Assembly: GCA_902547535.1 (NCBI GenBank)
Contig: CACCOB010000002.1
Coordinates: 290,851 to 354,850 of the forward strand
Origin: an uncultured Pelagibacteraceae bacterium
GTDB lineage: Bacteria > Pseudomonadota > Alphaproteobacteria > Pelagibacterales > Pelagibacteraceae
DNA length: 64,000 bases
Direction of reading: 5' to 3'
A model generated the notes under the pieces. The model ran no database searches. It had not been told where the DNA came from and saw only the letters and a list, made by a program, of their open reading frames with translations. Position numbers and translations under genes: made by a program. Positions 52,639 to 63,248 of the stretch are shown here, one piece after another (the stretch's first letter is position 1; every line of letters starts with the position of its first letter).

Positions 52639-53898
52639 ATGAGCAATAATAAAAATATTCTTTACTGTTCTTTTTGTGGCAAGAGCCAGCACGAAGTTAG
52701 AAAGTTAATTGCAGGACCAACTGTATTCATTTGTGATGAATGCGTAGAACTTTGCATGGATATTATTAAAGAAGAAAGCAAAGATAATTTTGTAAAACAT
52801 CAGGATGGATTACCTTTACCAAAAGAAATATGTAAAGTTCTTGATGACTATGTGATTGGACAATCTCACGCAAAAAAAGTTTTATCAGTAGCAGTTCATA
52901 ATCATTATAAAAGATTAAACTACGAAAATAAAACAAGTAAAACAGTTGAATTGTCTAAATCTAATATTTTGCTGGTAGGTCCAACAGGGTGTGGAAAAAC
53001 ATTATTAGCCCAAACACTTGCAAGAATACTTGATGTACCTTTTACAATGGCTGATGCAACAACATTAACTGAAGCGGGTTATGTAGGTGAAGACGTTGAG
53101 AATATAATTCTGAAATTATTACAGGCTGCAGATTACAATGTAGAAAAAGCTCAAAGAGGAATTGTTTATATAGATGAAGTTGACAAAATTAGTAGAAAAT
53201 CTGAAAATCCATCTATAACTAGAGATGTATCTGGAGAAGGTGTTCAACAAGCTTTATTAAAAATTATGGAGGGAACAGTTGCAAGCGTTCCCCCTCAAGG
53301 AGGAAGAAAACATCCACAACAAGAATTTTTACAAGTAGATACAACCAATATACTATTTATTTGTGGAGGAGCTTTTGCTGGTCTTGATAAAATAATATCT
53401 CAGAGAGACAAAGGGTCTTCTATTGGATTTGGAGCAGAGGTAAAAACTTTAGAAGATAAAAATACGGGTGAATGGATGAAAAATCTAGAGCCTGAAGATT
53501 TGTTAAGATACGGACTGATCCCAGAATTTATTGGTAGACTACCAATTACAGCTACACTTGAGGATTTGGATGAAAAATCTTTAGTAAAAATTTTACTAGA
53601 GCCAAAAAATTCTTTGATAAAACAATATCAAGAGTTATTTAGATTAGAGGGTGTAAAATTAACAATTAAAGATCAGGCTATTAAAGATATTGCTAATAAA
53701 GCAATAAGTAAGAAAACTGGGGCTAGAGGATTGAGGTCAATACTAGAAAATTTATTACTTAAAACTATGTTTGATCTCCCTGGTCAGGAAAACATTGAAG
53801 AAGTTATTATAGATGGTGGAGTAACTAAGGGCACCTCTCAGCCAATTATTGTTCATACTAAGAACAAATCAAAAACAGAAAAGACTTCTGCGGCTTAA
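52639..53898 (+). CDS. clpX: ClpX ATPase, specificity subunit of ClpXP
   Basis: The 419-residue AAA+ unfoldase has the N-terminal zinc domain ([15 protein letters not shown] and [10 protein letters not shown]), Walker A GPTGCGKT, Walker [10 protein letters not shown], the pore-1 loop in [10 protein letters not shown], and the IGF loop in [10 protein letters not shown] that docks on ClpP. Sensor and arginine residues are in EFIGRLP and [11 protein letters not shown]. It delivers tagged and regulatory proteins to the ClpP barrel. The start follows clpP by 88 bases, and lon follows after a 62-base gap. Confidence 0.96.
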   Translation: MSNNKNILYCSFCGKSQHEVRKLIAGPTVFICDECVELCMDIIKEESKDNFVKHQDGLPLPKEICKVLDDYVIGQSHAKKVLSVAVHNHYKRLNYENKTSKTVELSKSNILLVGPTGCGKTLLAQTLARILDVPFTMADATTLTEAGYVGEDVENIILKLLQAADYNVEKAQRGIVYIDEVDKISRKSENPSITRDVSGEGVQQALLKIMEGTVASVPPQGGRKHPQQEFLQVDTTNILFICGGAFAGLDKIISQRDKGSSIGFGAEVKTLEDKNTGEWMKNLEPEDLLRYGLIPEFIGRLPITATLEDLDEKSLVKILLEPKNSLIKQYQELFRLEGVKLTIKDQAIKDIANKAISKKTGARGLRSILENLLLKTMFDLPGQENIEEVIIDGGVTKGTSQPIIVHTKNKSKTEKTSAA

Positions 53899-53960
53899 TA
53901 AGAGTTAATAAACAAAAGATTACTATTGCATTATAAAATATAATATCCATATTTGTAAGT

Positions 53961-56348
53961 ATGGAAGTTAAATTAACACAACCCTTATTACCTTTAAGAG
54001 ACATAGTAGTGTTTCCAAGTATGGTAATTCCTTTATTTGTTGGAAGAGATAAATCTATTACTGCATTAAATGAAGTGATGAAAAGTGACAAAAAGATTAT
54101 ACTAGTTACACAAAAAAATTCTGAAGTTGACGACCCAAAAAAAAATGATGTATTTTCTTATGGATGTGAAAGTAACATTTTACAACTTTTAAAACTTCCA
54201 GACGGTACAGTTAAAGTTTTAGTTGAGGGAATTAAGAGAGTAAAAATTGTTGATTTTAAGGATGATGAAAAATTTATTACATGTACGTATGAACATCAAA
54301 AAGATATTTTAAACAAAGATGAAGATCTACTACCTCTAGCACTTACAGCTGTGAGAAGATTGGAAAAGTTAACATCGGTTAATAAAAAAATTTCATCAGA
54401 AACTATTAGCAACATAAAACAACTAAAAGATCCATCTAAAATTGTTGATAATATTGTTTCAAACCTAAATGCATCGATATCTGAGAAGCAACAAATATTT
54501 GAAACATTGGATGTTAAGAAAAGATTAAATGCAGCCATTAAGATGATGGAAAGTGAAACAAGCATTATTGGTGTAGAGAAAAGGATTAGAGGAAGAGTTA
54601 AAACTCAAATGGAAAAGACCCAAAGAGAATATTATTTAAATGAACAATTAAAGGCCATCCAAAAAGAATTGGGTGAAATAGAAGACGGTAAAGATGAGAC
54701 AACAAATTTAAAAAAATCAATTCAAAAAGCCAAAATGCCAAAAGAAGTCGAAAAAAAATGTATGTCTGAGCTCAAAAAATTAAAAAATATGAGTCCTATG
54801 TCTGCAGAGGCAACAGTTGTAAGAAATTACTTAGATTGGATGATTGACCTTCCGTGGTTTAAAAAAGACAATGTAGATATTGATTTGAATAAAGGTCTTA
54901 AAATTTTAGATGAAGATCATTTTGGTCTAGAGAAAGTTAAAGAAAGGATTATTGAGTTTCTAGCTGTCCAAAAAAGGATGGAAAAAATCAAAGGACCAAT
55001 TTTATGTTTAGTTGGACCACCAGGAGTTGGCAAGACGTCACTTGGAAAATCTATAGCTAAAGCTACCAACAGACAGTTTATTAGAATGTCGTTAGGAGGT
55101 GTTAGAGATGAGGCAGAAATAAGAGGTCACAGAAGAACATACATTGGATCTTTACCAGGAAAAATAATTCAAATGATGAAGAAAGCTGGTACAAAAAATC
55201 CATTATTTTTATTAGATGAGGTTGATAAAATTGGTAATGACTATAGAGGAGATCCATCTTCAGCCTTACTTGAAGCCTTAGACCCTGAGCAAAATACAGC
55301 GTTTAATGATCATTACCTAGAAGTTGATTATGATTTGTCTGATGTAATGTTTGTAACAACTGCGAATACATTAAATATTTTACCACCACTACTTGATAGA
55401 ATGGAAGTTATAAGAATTCCAGGCTATACAGAAGATGAGAAGATAAACATAGCTAATAAGTACCTATTACCTAAACAGGTTAAAGAAAACGGTGTTAAAG
55501 ATGGAGAACTAAACTTAGAGGATGGGACAATAAAGGAGATAATAAGAAGCTACACAAGAGAATCTGGAGTTAGAAATTTAGAAAGAGAAATTTCTAAAGT
55601 TACAAGAAAAGTTGTTAAAAAAGTTGTTAGTGGTGAAGTTGAAAAAGTTCATGTAAACGATAAAAATATTCCAGACTTTTTAGGAATTAAAAAATTCAAA
55701 TTCGGTGAGGTAGAGGATAAAGATAAAACTGGAATAGTAATTGGACTAGCATGGACAGAAGTAGGAGGAGAAATTCTTAAAATCGAAACTGTTAATATGC
55801 CAGGCAAAGGTAGAATGCAAATAACAGGAAAACTTGGTGATGTTATGCAAGAGTCAGTAAAAGCAGCAAAATCTTTTGTAAGATCTAAAAGTTTAGAATA
55901 TGGAATTATTCCACCTTTCTTTGAGAAAAAAGATTTTCATATTCACGTACCAGAGGGAGCAACACCTAAAGATGGACCTTCAGCTGGTATAGCAATGGTT
56001 ACATCTATAGTATCATCGATTACAAATATTCCAGTTAATAGAGAAGTAGCTATGACTGGTGAAATAACAATTACAGGACAAGTTTTACAAATAGGCGGTT
56101 TAAAGGAAAAATTATTAGCTGCTCATAGAGCAGGAGTTAAAAAAGTCTTAATTCCAAAAGAAAATGAAAAAGATTTAGTTGATATACCAAAAAAAGTTAG
56201 GGAAGATATTAAGATCATACCAGTTGAAACTGCAGATGAAGTATTGAAAATTGCACTTACAAAAGAGCTTAAGCCTGTCGAGTGGACAGAGGTAGATAAA
56301 ATCTCAGAAGGCAAAAAGGACGATAAATCTCAAGCTAGTATTCAGTAA
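53961..56348 (+). CDS. lon: Lon protease
   Basis: The 795-residue ATP-dependent protease has the LON substrate-binding domain at the N-terminus (PLLPLRDIVVFPSMVIPLFVGR), Walker A GPPGVGKTSLGKSIA, the AAA+ core LFLLDEVDKIGNDYRGDPSSALLEALDPEQN, and the Ser/Lys dyad of the P-domain (GPSAGIAMVTSI and GGLKEKLLAAHRAG). It degrades misfolded and some regulatory proteins. It is preceded by clpX. Bases 53946-53965 form a short inverted repeat covering the start codon. Two tRNA genes follow. Confidence 0.96.
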   Translation: MEVKLTQPLLPLRDIVVFPSMVIPLFVGRDKSITALNEVMKSDKKIILVTQKNSEVDDPKKNDVFSYGCESNILQLLKLPDGTVKVLVEGIKRVKIVDFKDDEKFITCTYEHQKDILNKDEDLLPLALTAVRRLEKLTSVNKKISSETISNIKQLKDPSKIVDNIVSNLNASISEKQQIFETLDVKKRLNAAIKMMESETSIIGVEKRIRGRVKTQMEKTQREYYLNEQLKAIQKELGEIEDGKDETTNLKKSIQKAKMPKEVEKKCMSELKKLKNMSPMSAEATVVRNYLDWMIDLPWFKKDNVDIDLNKGLKILDEDHFGLEKVKERIIEFLAVQKRMEKIKGPILCLVGPPGVGKTSLGKSIAKATNRQFIRMSLGGVRDEAEIRGHRRTYIGSLPGKIIQMMKKAGTKNPLFLLDEVDKIGNDYRGDPSSALLEALDPEQNTAFNDHYLEVDYDLSDVMFVTTANTLNILPPLLDRMEVIRIPGYTEDEKINIANKYLLPKQVKENGVKDGELNLEDGTIKEIIRSYTRESGVRNLEREISKVTRKVVKKVVSGEVEKVHVNDKNIPDFLGIKKFKFGEVEDKDKTGIVIGLAWTEVGGEILKIETVNMPGKGRMQITGKLGDVMQESVKAAKSFVRSKSLEYGIIPPFFEKKDFHIHVPEGATPKDGPSAGIAMVTSIVSSITNIPVNREVAMTGEITITGQVLQIGGLKEKLLAAHRAGVKKVLIPKENEKDLVDIPKKVREDIKIIPVETADEVLKIALTKELKPVEWTEVDKISEGKKDDKSQASIQ

Positions 56349-56396
56349 TAAACAATTTACTTTATTAATCCGTTGATGTATTAGTACCAAGATTTT

Positions 56397-56472
56397 GGGT
56401 GGTTAGCTCAGTTGGTAGAGCATCTCGTTTACACCGAGGGGGTCAAAGGTTCGAGTCCTTTACTACCCACCA
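56397..56472 (+). tRNA. tRNA-Val (anticodon UAC)
   Basis: The 76-base gene has acceptor GGGTGGT paired with ACTACCC (one G-U), discriminator A, and an encoded CCA. The anticodon loop TTTACAC gives UAC for valine, and the D-loop (AGCTCAGTTGGTAGAG) and T-loop (GGTTCGAGTCC) are canonical. It starts 49 bases after lon and is separated from tRNA-Asp by 11 bases, so both are likely from one transcript. Confidence 0.96.
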
Positions 56473-56483
56473 TTAACACCTGT

Positions 56484-56560
56484 GGGGGTGTAGCTCAGTT
56501 GGTTAGAGCACCTGCCTGTCACGCAGGGGGCCGAGGGTTCGAGTCCCTTCACTCCCGCCA
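56484..56560 (+). tRNA. tRNA-Asp (anticodon GUC)
   Basis: The 77-base gene has acceptor GGGGGTG paired with CACTCCC (one G-U), discriminator G as expected for aspartate, and an encoded CCA. The anticodon stem-loop CCTGCCTGTCACGCAGG gives GUC. T-arm GGGTTCGAGTCCC is standard. It lies 11 bases after tRNA-Val and about 80 bases before nuoA. Confidence 0.96.
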
Positions 56561-56588
56561 TTATTTAAGTAAAACTAGGCATAAAAAT

Positions 56589-56619
56589 GTGACATATCTT
56601 CACTTTTAGTTGATATAAT
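56589..56619 (+). promoter_or_regulatory. Candidate promoter of the nuo operon
   Basis: A consensus -10 box TATAAT is at 56614-56619, with GTGACA at 56589-56594 as a possible -35 at a long 19-base spacing. It is in the only gap before nuoA and would give a short leader of about 15 bases before the AGGAA ribosome binding site. The -10 is convincing; the -35 is weak. Confidence 0.45.
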
Positions 56620-56639
56620 AGTTGTTACATAGGAATCAA

Positions 56640-57008
56640 ATGCTTGCGGAATTTTTAAAAGATTATTTACCGATAATATTATTTTTGATAATAGCTTTAG
56701 GCTTAAGTCTTGCTTTTGTTGCAATTAATTACATTGCCGCTCCTAGCAAACCTGATCCTGAGAAACTTTCTGCTTATGAATGTGGATTTGAACCTTTCAA
56801 CGACTCTAGAATGGAATTTGATGTAAGGTTTTATTTGGTTGCAATATTATTTATAATTTTTGATTTAGAAATTGCATTTTTATTCCCCTGGGCAATTTCA
56901 CTTGGTGAAATCGGTTTATATGGTTTTTGCTCTATGATGTTATTTTTGTTTATTTTAACTGTAGGATTTATTTATGAGTGGAAAAAAGGAGCTTTAGATT
57001 GGGAATAA
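56640..57008 (+). CDS. nuoA: NADH-quinone oxidoreductase subunit A
   Basis: The 122-residue membrane subunit of complex I has three hydrophobic helices and the conserved [12 protein letters not shown] with its Cys, plus [29 protein letters not shown] start at ATG 56640 behind AGGAATCAA; the longer frame from a TTG at 56622 is unlikely. It lies at the head of the nuo operon, one base before nuoB. It is part of the quinone-site junction in the membrane arm. Confidence 0.94.
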   Translation: MLAEFLKDYLPIILFLIIALGLSLAFVAINYIAAPSKPDPEKLSAYECGFEPFNDSRMEFDVRFYLVAILFIIFDLEIAFLFPWAISLGEIGLYGFCSMMLFLFILTVGFIYEWKKGALDWE

Positions 57009-57009
57009 A

Positions 57010-57531
57010 ATGAATTTAGAAGATAGAAAAAAAGATATTCCTGAAGAGTTTAAACAGTTAGCTCAAGATTTTAGTGATAACGGTTTCATAACAACATCAC
57101 TAGACAATCTTGTTAATTGGGCAAGAACTGGTTCATTGCATTGGATGACATTTGGATTAGCATGCTGTGCCGTTGAAATGATGCAAACATCTATGCCAAG
57201 ATATGATCTAGAAAGATTTGGTGCAGCACCAAGAGCATCACCACGTCAATCAGATGTAATGATAGTAGCAGGTACTCTAACAAATAAAATGGCTCCTGCT
57301 TTAAGAAAAGTTTATGATCAGATGCCAGAACCTAGATATGTAATATCTATGGGGAGTTGCGCAAATGGCGGAGGCTATTATCATTATTCATATTCTGTAG
57401 TTAGAGGTTGTGACCGCGTGGTACCTGTTGATGTATATGTTCCTGGATGCCCTCCTTCAGCTGAAGCATTACTTTATGGAATTTTACAATTACAGAAAAA
57501 AATTAGAAATAAAGGTTCTTTAGAAAGATAA
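57010..57531 (+). CDS. nuoB: NADH-quinone oxidoreductase subunit B
   Basis: The 173-residue subunit carries the terminal 4Fe-4S cluster N2. The cysteine ligands are seen in [10 protein letters not shown] (tandem Cys), [10 protein letters not shown] and [11 protein letters not shown]. It hands electrons to quinone at the interface with NuoD. Length fits short bacterial NuoB. It begins one base after nuoA and is followed by nuoC after 2 bases. Confidence 0.96.
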   Translation: MNLEDRKKDIPEEFKQLAQDFSDNGFITTSLDNLVNWARTGSLHWMTFGLACCAVEMMQTSMPRYDLERFGAAPRASPRQSDVMIVAGTLTNKMAPALRKVYDQMPEPRYVISMGSCANGGGYYHYSYSVVRGCDRVVPVDVYVPGCPPSAEALLYGILQLQKKIRNKGSLER

Positions 57532-57533
57532 TA

Positions 57534-58124
57534 ATGAAAAATCTTGTGGACTTGGAAAAGTTTATAAATTCTGAATTAACATCTAAAATAAATAATTCAT
57601 TTATAAAGCATGATAACGTTTATATAAACATAGATCATGATGAATTGGTCGATGTTATTTCTTTTTTGAAGATTAATAAAGAAACTAAATTTAGGCAATT
57701 AATTGAAATTACAGCTGTCGATTACCCAGAAAATGAAAATAGATTTAAGATGGTTTATTTACTATTAAGTCATGAATATAACCAAAGAATTATTATTGAT
57801 TATTCAATCAAAGAAAAAGAAGTAATTTCATCAATAACTTCAATATTTCCAGCAGCAAATTGGATGGAAAGAGAAGTATTTGATATGTATGGGTTAAATT
57901 TCAAAAACCATCCTGATTTAAGACGGATTTTAACTGATTATGGTTTCGAAGGACATCCTTTAAGAAAAGATTTTCCTCTTACTGGCCATAATGAAGTTCG
58001 TTATAGTGAAGAACAAAAAAAAGTGATCTATGAACCTGTAAAATTAGAACAAAATTATAGAAATTTTGATTATGAAAGTCCTTGGGAAGGAACCAAATAC
58101 ATTAAAGAAATTAAAAAAAGCTAA
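57534..58124 (+). CDS. nuoC: NADH-quinone oxidoreductase subunit C
   Basis: The 196-residue hydrophilic subunit has the 30-kDa family signature around [26 protein letters not shown] [20 protein letters not shown] and [24 protein letters not shown]. It is separate from NuoD, as in most bacteria other than enterics. Its stop overlaps the nuoD start by one base. It is a structural part of the peripheral arm. Confidence 0.95.
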   Translation: MKNLVDLEKFINSELTSKINNSFIKHDNVYINIDHDELVDVISFLKINKETKFRQLIEITAVDYPENENRFKMVYLLLSHEYNQRIIIDYSIKEKEVISSITSIFPAANWMEREVFDMYGLNFKNHPDLRRILTDYGFEGHPLRKDFPLTGHNEVRYSEEQKKVIYEPVKLEQNYRNFDYESPWEGTKYIKEIKKS

Positions 58125-59299
58125 TGGCAAAAGAAAAAAAAACACTAAATTTAAATTTTGGACCACAACATCCTGCAGCGCATGGAGTTTTAAGATTAAT
58201 ACTTCAATTAGATGGTGAAGTTGTTGAAAAAGCTGATCCTCATATAGGATTATTGCACCGTGGTACTGAGAAGTTAATAGAAAATAAAACTTATATCCAA
58301 GCAGTTCCTTATTTTGATCGTCTTGATTATGTAGCACCAATGAATCAGGAACATGCATTTGCTTTAGCTATAGAAAAAATTCTTAAAATCGAAGTTCCCT
58401 CTAGAGCTAAATATATAAGAGTAATTTTCTGTGAAATAGGACGAATATTAAGCCACATATTAAATGTAACTACCCAAGCAATGGATGTTGGAGCACTAAC
58501 ACCAACTTTATGGGGATTTGAGGAACGAGAAAAATTAATGGGATTTTATGAAAGAGTTTCTGGATCAAGGTTACATGCTAATTATTTTAGAGCAGGTGGA
58601 GTACATAAAGATCTTCCAGGTGGACTTGACAGTGATATAAGTGAATTTTGTGAAAAATTCCCAAAAATTATTGATGACTTAGAAACTTTACTTACTGATA
58701 ACAGAATATTTAAACAGAGAAATGTAGATATAGGAATAGTATCAAAACAAGATGCACTAGATTATTCCTTTTCAGGAGTAATGTTAAGAGGTTCTGGTGT
58801 AGCTTGGGATCTAAGAAGAAGTCAACCCTATGATTGTTATGACGATTTAGAATTTAAAATTCCTGTTGGAAAAAATGGAGATTGTTATGACAGATATCTT
58901 TGCAGAATTGAAGAAATGAGAGAAAGTGTAAAAATTATTAAACAGTGTTTAACAAATATTCCAAAAGGACCAATTAAAACAGAAGATGGAAAGATTTCAC
59001 CTCCACCAAAAAAAGAACTTAAACAGTCTATGGAAGCATTAATACACCACTTTAAGTTATTTACAGAGGGTTATAGAGTTGAAAAAGACGAAATATATAC
59101 AGCAGTTGAGGCACCAAAAGGAGAATTTGGCGTTTATTTAATTTCTGATGGTTCAAGTAAACCTTACAAGTGTAAGATCAGAGCTCCAGGATTTACTCAC
59201 CTTCAAGCTATGGATTATTTAATAAAAGGTCATATGCTCGCTGATGTACCTGCAGTTTTAGGATCAATGGATATTGTTTTTGGTGAGGTTGATAGATGA
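58124..59299 (+). CDS. nuoD: NADH-quinone oxidoreductase subunit D
   Basis: The 391-residue 49-kDa subunit has the start [31 protein letters not shown], quinone-site residues in [17 protein letters not shown] and the end [12 protein letters not shown]. It forms the quinone-binding chamber with NuoB. It overlaps nuoC by one base and nuoE by 4 bases. Identification is secure. Confidence 0.97.
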   Translation: MAKEKKTLNLNFGPQHPAAHGVLRLILQLDGEVVEKADPHIGLLHRGTEKLIENKTYIQAVPYFDRLDYVAPMNQEHAFALAIEKILKIEVPSRAKYIRVIFCEIGRILSHILNVTTQAMDVGALTPTLWGFEEREKLMGFYERVSGSRLHANYFRAGGVHKDLPGGLDSDISEFCEKFPKIIDDLETLLTDNRIFKQRNVDIGIVSKQDALDYSFSGVMLRGSGVAWDLRRSQPYDCYDDLEFKIPVGKNGDCYDRYLCRIEEMRESVKIIKQCLTNIPKGPIKTEDGKISPPPKKELKQSMEALIHHFKLFTEGYRVEKDEIYTAVEAPKGEFGVYLISDGSSKPYKCKIRAPGFTHLQAMDYLIKGHMLADVPAVLGSMDIVFGEVDR

Positions 59300-59904
59300 G
59301 TATAAAAAAAATTCACAAAGAACAGCCTGAGACTTTTGAGTTTAATGAAAAAAGTATGGAAGCTGCAAATAAAATAGTTTCAAATTATCCAGATGGAAGA
59401 CAACAAAGTGCAGTAATGGCTTTGTTGTATATCGCTCAAAGACAACATGATAATTGGATACCATTAAAAGCAATGAAATACATAGCTAAGTTTTTAGACA
59501 TGCCATACATAAAAGTTTATGAAGTAGCAACTTTTTATTCAATGTATAATTTATCTCCTGTTGGTAAATATTTTTTTCAAGTTTGTACCACTACGCCTTG
59601 TATGCTTCGAGGTGCTTATGATCTAGTTAAAGTTTGTAAAAAAAAGATATCTGAAAAAGAAAATGAATTATCTGAAGATGGAAAAATTTCTTGGATGGAA
59701 GTAGAGTGCCTTGGTGCATGTGTTAATGCTCCAATGATGCAAGTTAATGAAGATTATTATGAAGATTTAAATGATAAAAAACTTGAAGAAATAATTGACA
59801 CTATATATCAAAACAAAATTCCTAAACCAGGATCTTACACAGGACGAATTAATGCAGAACCAGTTGGTAACCGAAAAACTTTATTAGGAAACAAAAATGC
59901 TTAA
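59296..59904 (+). CDS. nuoE: NADH-quinone oxidoreductase subunit E
   Basis: The 202-residue 24-kDa subunit binds the 2Fe-2S cluster N1a with [10 protein letters not shown] and [15 protein letters not shown]. The N-terminal helical part includes [20 protein letters not shown]. It overlaps nuoD by 4 bases and nuoF by 8. It is part of the NADH dehydrogenase module with NuoF and NuoG. Confidence 0.95.
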   Translation: MSIKKIHKEQPETFEFNEKSMEAANKIVSNYPDGRQQSAVMALLYIAQRQHDNWIPLKAMKYIAKFLDMPYIKVYEVATFYSMYNLSPVGKYFFQVCTTTPCMLRGAYDLVKVCKKKISEKENELSEDGKISWMEVECLGACVNAPMMQVNEDYYEDLNDKKLEEIIDTIYQNKIPKPGSYTGRINAEPVGNRKTLLGNKNA

Positions 59905-61228
59905 AGACGAAGATAGAATATTTCAAAATTTATACAATGACAGCGGTGCTGATATTGAGTCAGCTAAATTAAGAAATGATTGGAGTGGAACAAAAGACAT
60001 TTTAGAAAAAGGAAGAGAATGGATAATTAATGAAGTTAAATCTTCAGAGCTTAGAGGACGTGGTGGAGCTGGTTTTCCAACTGGTCTAAAATGGTCATTT
60101 GCACCTAAAGAAGTAGGGTCTAGACCACATTACTTAGTAATCAATGCCGATGAGTCAGAACCTGGAACGTGCAAAGATAGAGATATATTAAGATTTGAAC
60201 CTCACAAATTAATAGAGGGATGTTTAATTGCTTCTTACGCAGTAAACGCTCATAAATGTTATATTTATATTAGAGGTGAATATTTCAATGAAGGACAAAA
60301 ACTTCAAAATGCAATCGATGAGGCTTATAAAAACAATTTAATTGGTAAAAATGCTTTAAATTCAGGATGGGATTTAGATATTTATATTCATTACGGAGCT
60401 GGCGCTTACATTTGTGGTGAAGAAACTGCACTACTTGAGAGTTTAGAAGGAAAAAAGGGTCAACCAAGATTAAAGCCACCATTTCCTGCATTAATTGGAT
60501 TATATGGATGTCCTACTATCATAAATAATGTTGAGACTATTGCGGCTGTTCCTACAATTCTAAAAAGAGGTGCAAAATGGTTTAGTTCACTTGGAAGAGC
60601 TAAAAACACTGGAACAAAAATTTATTGTATTTCTGGAAATGTCAATAACCCATGTAACGTCGAGGAAGAAATGGGAGTTCCACTTAAGGAATTAATCGAA
60701 ACCCACGCTGGAGGTGTAGTTGGTGGATGGGACAATCTCAAAGCAGTAATACCCGGTGGCTCTTCAATGCCAATGTTACCTAAAGAAATTTGTGACAATA
60801 TGAAAATGGATTTTGATGCATGTGTTGAAAATAAAACAGGACTAGGAACAGCTGGTATTGTTGTGATCAATAATGACCAAGATATTATTAAGTGTATGGC
60901 AAGAATAGCTAGATTTTATAAACATGAAAGTTGTGGTCAGTGCACTCCATGTAGGGAAGGATCTGGATGGATGTGGAGAATGTTAGAAAGAATGGCAGCA
61001 GGTGAGGCGACTCCAGATGAAGTAGATATGCTTTTTGATGTAACAAAACAAATAGAAGGTCATACAATTTGTGCTTTTGGTGAAGGTTCATCTTGGCCTG
61101 TCCAAGGATTAATTAGACATTTTAAAGATGAAATACTTGAAAGAAATAAATTTGATCCAGTAGTGAAAAAACAAAAAAATATTCCATACCTTGTTGATCA
61201 ACATTTATTAGAAAAGGAAAATGCCTAA
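59897..61228 (+). CDS. nuoF: NADH-quinone oxidoreductase subunit F
   Basis: The 443-residue 51-kDa subunit binds NADH and FMN through [16 protein letters not shown] and the region [15 protein letters not shown], and cluster N3 through [15 protein letters not shown] with a distal Cys in [10 protein letters not shown]. It is the electron entry point of complex I. It overlaps nuoE and nuoG by 8 bases each. The assignment is secure. Confidence 0.97.
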   Translation: MLKDEDRIFQNLYNDSGADIESAKLRNDWSGTKDILEKGREWIINEVKSSELRGRGGAGFPTGLKWSFAPKEVGSRPHYLVINADESEPGTCKDRDILRFEPHKLIEGCLIASYAVNAHKCYIYIRGEYFNEGQKLQNAIDEAYKNNLIGKNALNSGWDLDIYIHYGAGAYICGEETALLESLEGKKGQPRLKPPFPALIGLYGCPTIINNVETIAAVPTILKRGAKWFSSLGRAKNTGTKIYCISGNVNNPCNVEEEMGVPLKELIETHAGGVVGGWDNLKAVIPGGSSMPMLPKEICDNMKMDFDACVENKTGLGTAGIVVINNDQDIIKCMARIARFYKHESCGQCTPCREGSGWMWRMLERMAAGEATPDEVDMLFDVTKQIEGHTICAFGEGSSWPVQGLIRHFKDEILERNKFDPVVKKQKNIPYLVDQHLLEKENA

Positions 61229-63248
61229 ATTAAAAGTAAACGATATTGATATTGAAGTTGAAGATGGTTTAACTGTTCTCCAGGCTTGTGAACAGGCTGG
61301 AGCTGAAATACCAAGATTTTGTTATCATGAAAAACTTTCTATAGCTGGAAATTGTCGTATGTGTTTGGTCGAAATGGAAAAATCACCAAAACCTATAGCT
61401 TCATGCGCAATGCCTGCAGCTGAAGGGATGGTTATTAAAACAAATACGGAAAAAGTTGAAAAAGCGAGAAAAGGTGTGATGGAGTTTTTACTAGCTAACC
61501 ATCCTTTGGATTGTCCTGTTTGTGATCAAGGTGGTGAGTGTGATTTACAGGATCAATCTATGTTTTATGGAATTGATAAATCAAGATTTAAAGAAAATAA
61601 AAGATATGTACCTGAGAAATACATGGGTCCATTAATAAAAACTCAAATGACTAGATGTATTCATTGTACTAGATGTATTAGATTTGCTACTGAAGTAGCG
61701 GGAGTGCCAGAATTAGGAGCAATCGGACGTGGAGAAAATATGGAAATTACTACATATTTAGAGAAATCCATGGAGTCTGAAATGTCAGCTAATGTAATTG
61801 ATTTATGTCCAGTTGGTGCGTTAACTTCTAAACCTTATGTATTCGAGGCAAGACCTTGGGAGCTTAAAAAGACTGAAACAATTGATGTTATGGATGCTGT
61901 TGGGTCGAATATTAGAGTAGATACTTACGATTGGGAAGTAAAAAGAGTTTTACCAAGAATTAATGAGGAAATTAATGAAGAGTGGATTTCTGATAAAACA
62001 AGATATGCATGTGATGGTTTAAAAAATCAAAGATTAGACACACCATTTATAAAAAATAATGGAAACTTTGAAGAAATAAGCTGGCAAGATGCATACAAAA
62101 AAATTAAAGAAAAAATTTCAATAACACCGCCAGAAAAAATAGTTGGTTTAACTGGTGACATGACAAATATGGAAACTATGTTTGCTGTTAAAAACTTATT
62201 TCAAAAAACATTAAATTCAAATTATTTGGATTCTAGAGCTAAACATACTTACATAAATTTTGAAAACAGAAGTAATTATTTATTTAACTCTGGCATAGAG
62301 GGGATTGAAGAGAGTGATCTTATATTACTAATAGGCACAAACCCAAGATTTGAGGCAACTATATTAAACTCAAGAATAAGAAAAACTTATTTAAAAAACA
62401 AAACTGAAATATTTTCTTTAGAGAATGTGGGTGATCTAACTTATCCTTATAAAGTTTTAGAAAATAACTCAAAAGTAATTGATAAAATAATCAAAAATGA
62501 ACACAATCTTTCAAACAAAATTGCCAGTGCAGAAAAACCTATAATTATCTTAGGTCAATCAATATTAAATAGTAACAACGGTGCATATGTATTTGAAGAG
62601 TTAAAAAGGTATTTAACTAGTATTAATAAAATTGATGATAATTGGAATGCACTAAATATTTTATCAACTGATGCATCAGCTGTTGGTTCTTATGATTTAG
62701 GCATTTTTTCTTCAAACGATGGAAGCAATAAAACTCTTGAAAAAATTGAGGATGGTGACATAGAAGTTATTTTTTTATTAGGTCAAGATAACCTCAAAAT
62801 TAAAAAAAGTAATGAATTTATAATTTATGTTGGAAGTCATGGCGATAATGGTGCTGATATAGCAGATCTTATATTGCCTGGTGCCGCATATACCGAACAA
62901 GATGGTTATTTCACTAACTTAGAAGGAAAGCTTCAAAAAGCATATAAAGCTTCATATCCTCCAGGAGAAGCTAAAGAAGATTGGCAAATAATTAATGAAT
63001 TATCTTCTACTATCCTTGGAAATCCTCTATTTAAAAATAAAGATGAACTGCTAAAATCTTTGCAAAACTTTTTAAACAATCAAAATATTAGAAATTTTGA
63101 AATTCCTTCATATAATTTGAATGATGAAAAAATATTAGTTGAAGATATTGATTATTACTATTCTAATACGATTGCCCGTGCATCCAAAACAATGTCAGAG
63201 TGTAGATACGCAAGAGGTAATTTGAAAAAAACTGGAACTGAGGGTTAA
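61221..63248 (+). CDS. nuoG: NADH-quinone oxidoreductase subunit G
   Basis: The 675-residue subunit has the 2Fe-2S domain at the N-terminus ([20 protein letters not shown]), the [20 protein letters not shown] site, [11 protein letters not shown] and [14 protein letters not shown]. Then a molybdopterin-oxidoreductase-like domain follows without a visible metal cofactor site. At 675 residues it is shorter than E. coli NuoG (about 900) and close to the alphaproteobacterial/mitochondrial 75-kDa type. It overlaps nuoF by 8 bases and nuoH by one base. It links the NADH module to the rest of the arm. Confidence 0.96.
   Translation: MPKLKVNDIDIEVEDGLTVLQACEQAGAEIPRFCYHEKLSIAGNCRMCLVEMEKSPKPIASCAMPAAEGMVIKTNTEKVEKARKGVMEFLLANHPLDCPVCDQGGECDLQDQSMFYGIDKSRFKENKRYVPEKYMGPLIKTQMTRCIHCTRCIRFATEVAGVPELGAIGRGENMEITTYLEKSMESEMSANVIDLCPVGALTSKPYVFEARPWELKKTETIDVMDAVGSNIRVDTYDWEVKRVLPRINEEINEEWISDKTRYACDGLKNQRLDTPFIKNNGNFEEISWQDAYKKIKEKISITPPEKIVGLTGDMTNMETMFAVKNLFQKTLNSNYLDSRAKHTYINFENRSNYLFNSGIEGIEESDLILLIGTNPRFEATILNSRIRKTYLKNKTEIFSLENVGDLTYPYKVLENNSKVIDKIIKNEHNLSNKIASAEKPIIILGQSILNSNNGAYVFEELKRYLTSINKIDDNWNALNILSTDASAVGSYDLGIFSSNDGSNKTLEKIEDGDIEVIFLLGQDNLKIKKSNEFIIYVGSHGDNGADIADLILPGAAYTEQDGYFTNLEGKLQKAYKASYPPGEAKEDWQIINELSSTILGNPLFKNKDELLKSLQNFLNNQNIRNFEIPSYNLNDEKILVEDIDYYYSNTIARASKTMSECRYARGNLKKTGTEG

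Noticed and set aside
56412..56609. Plus-strand frame of 65 codons across the tRNA pair
   Set aside because: The region is occupied by tRNA-Val and tRNA-Asp, whose folding is clear.
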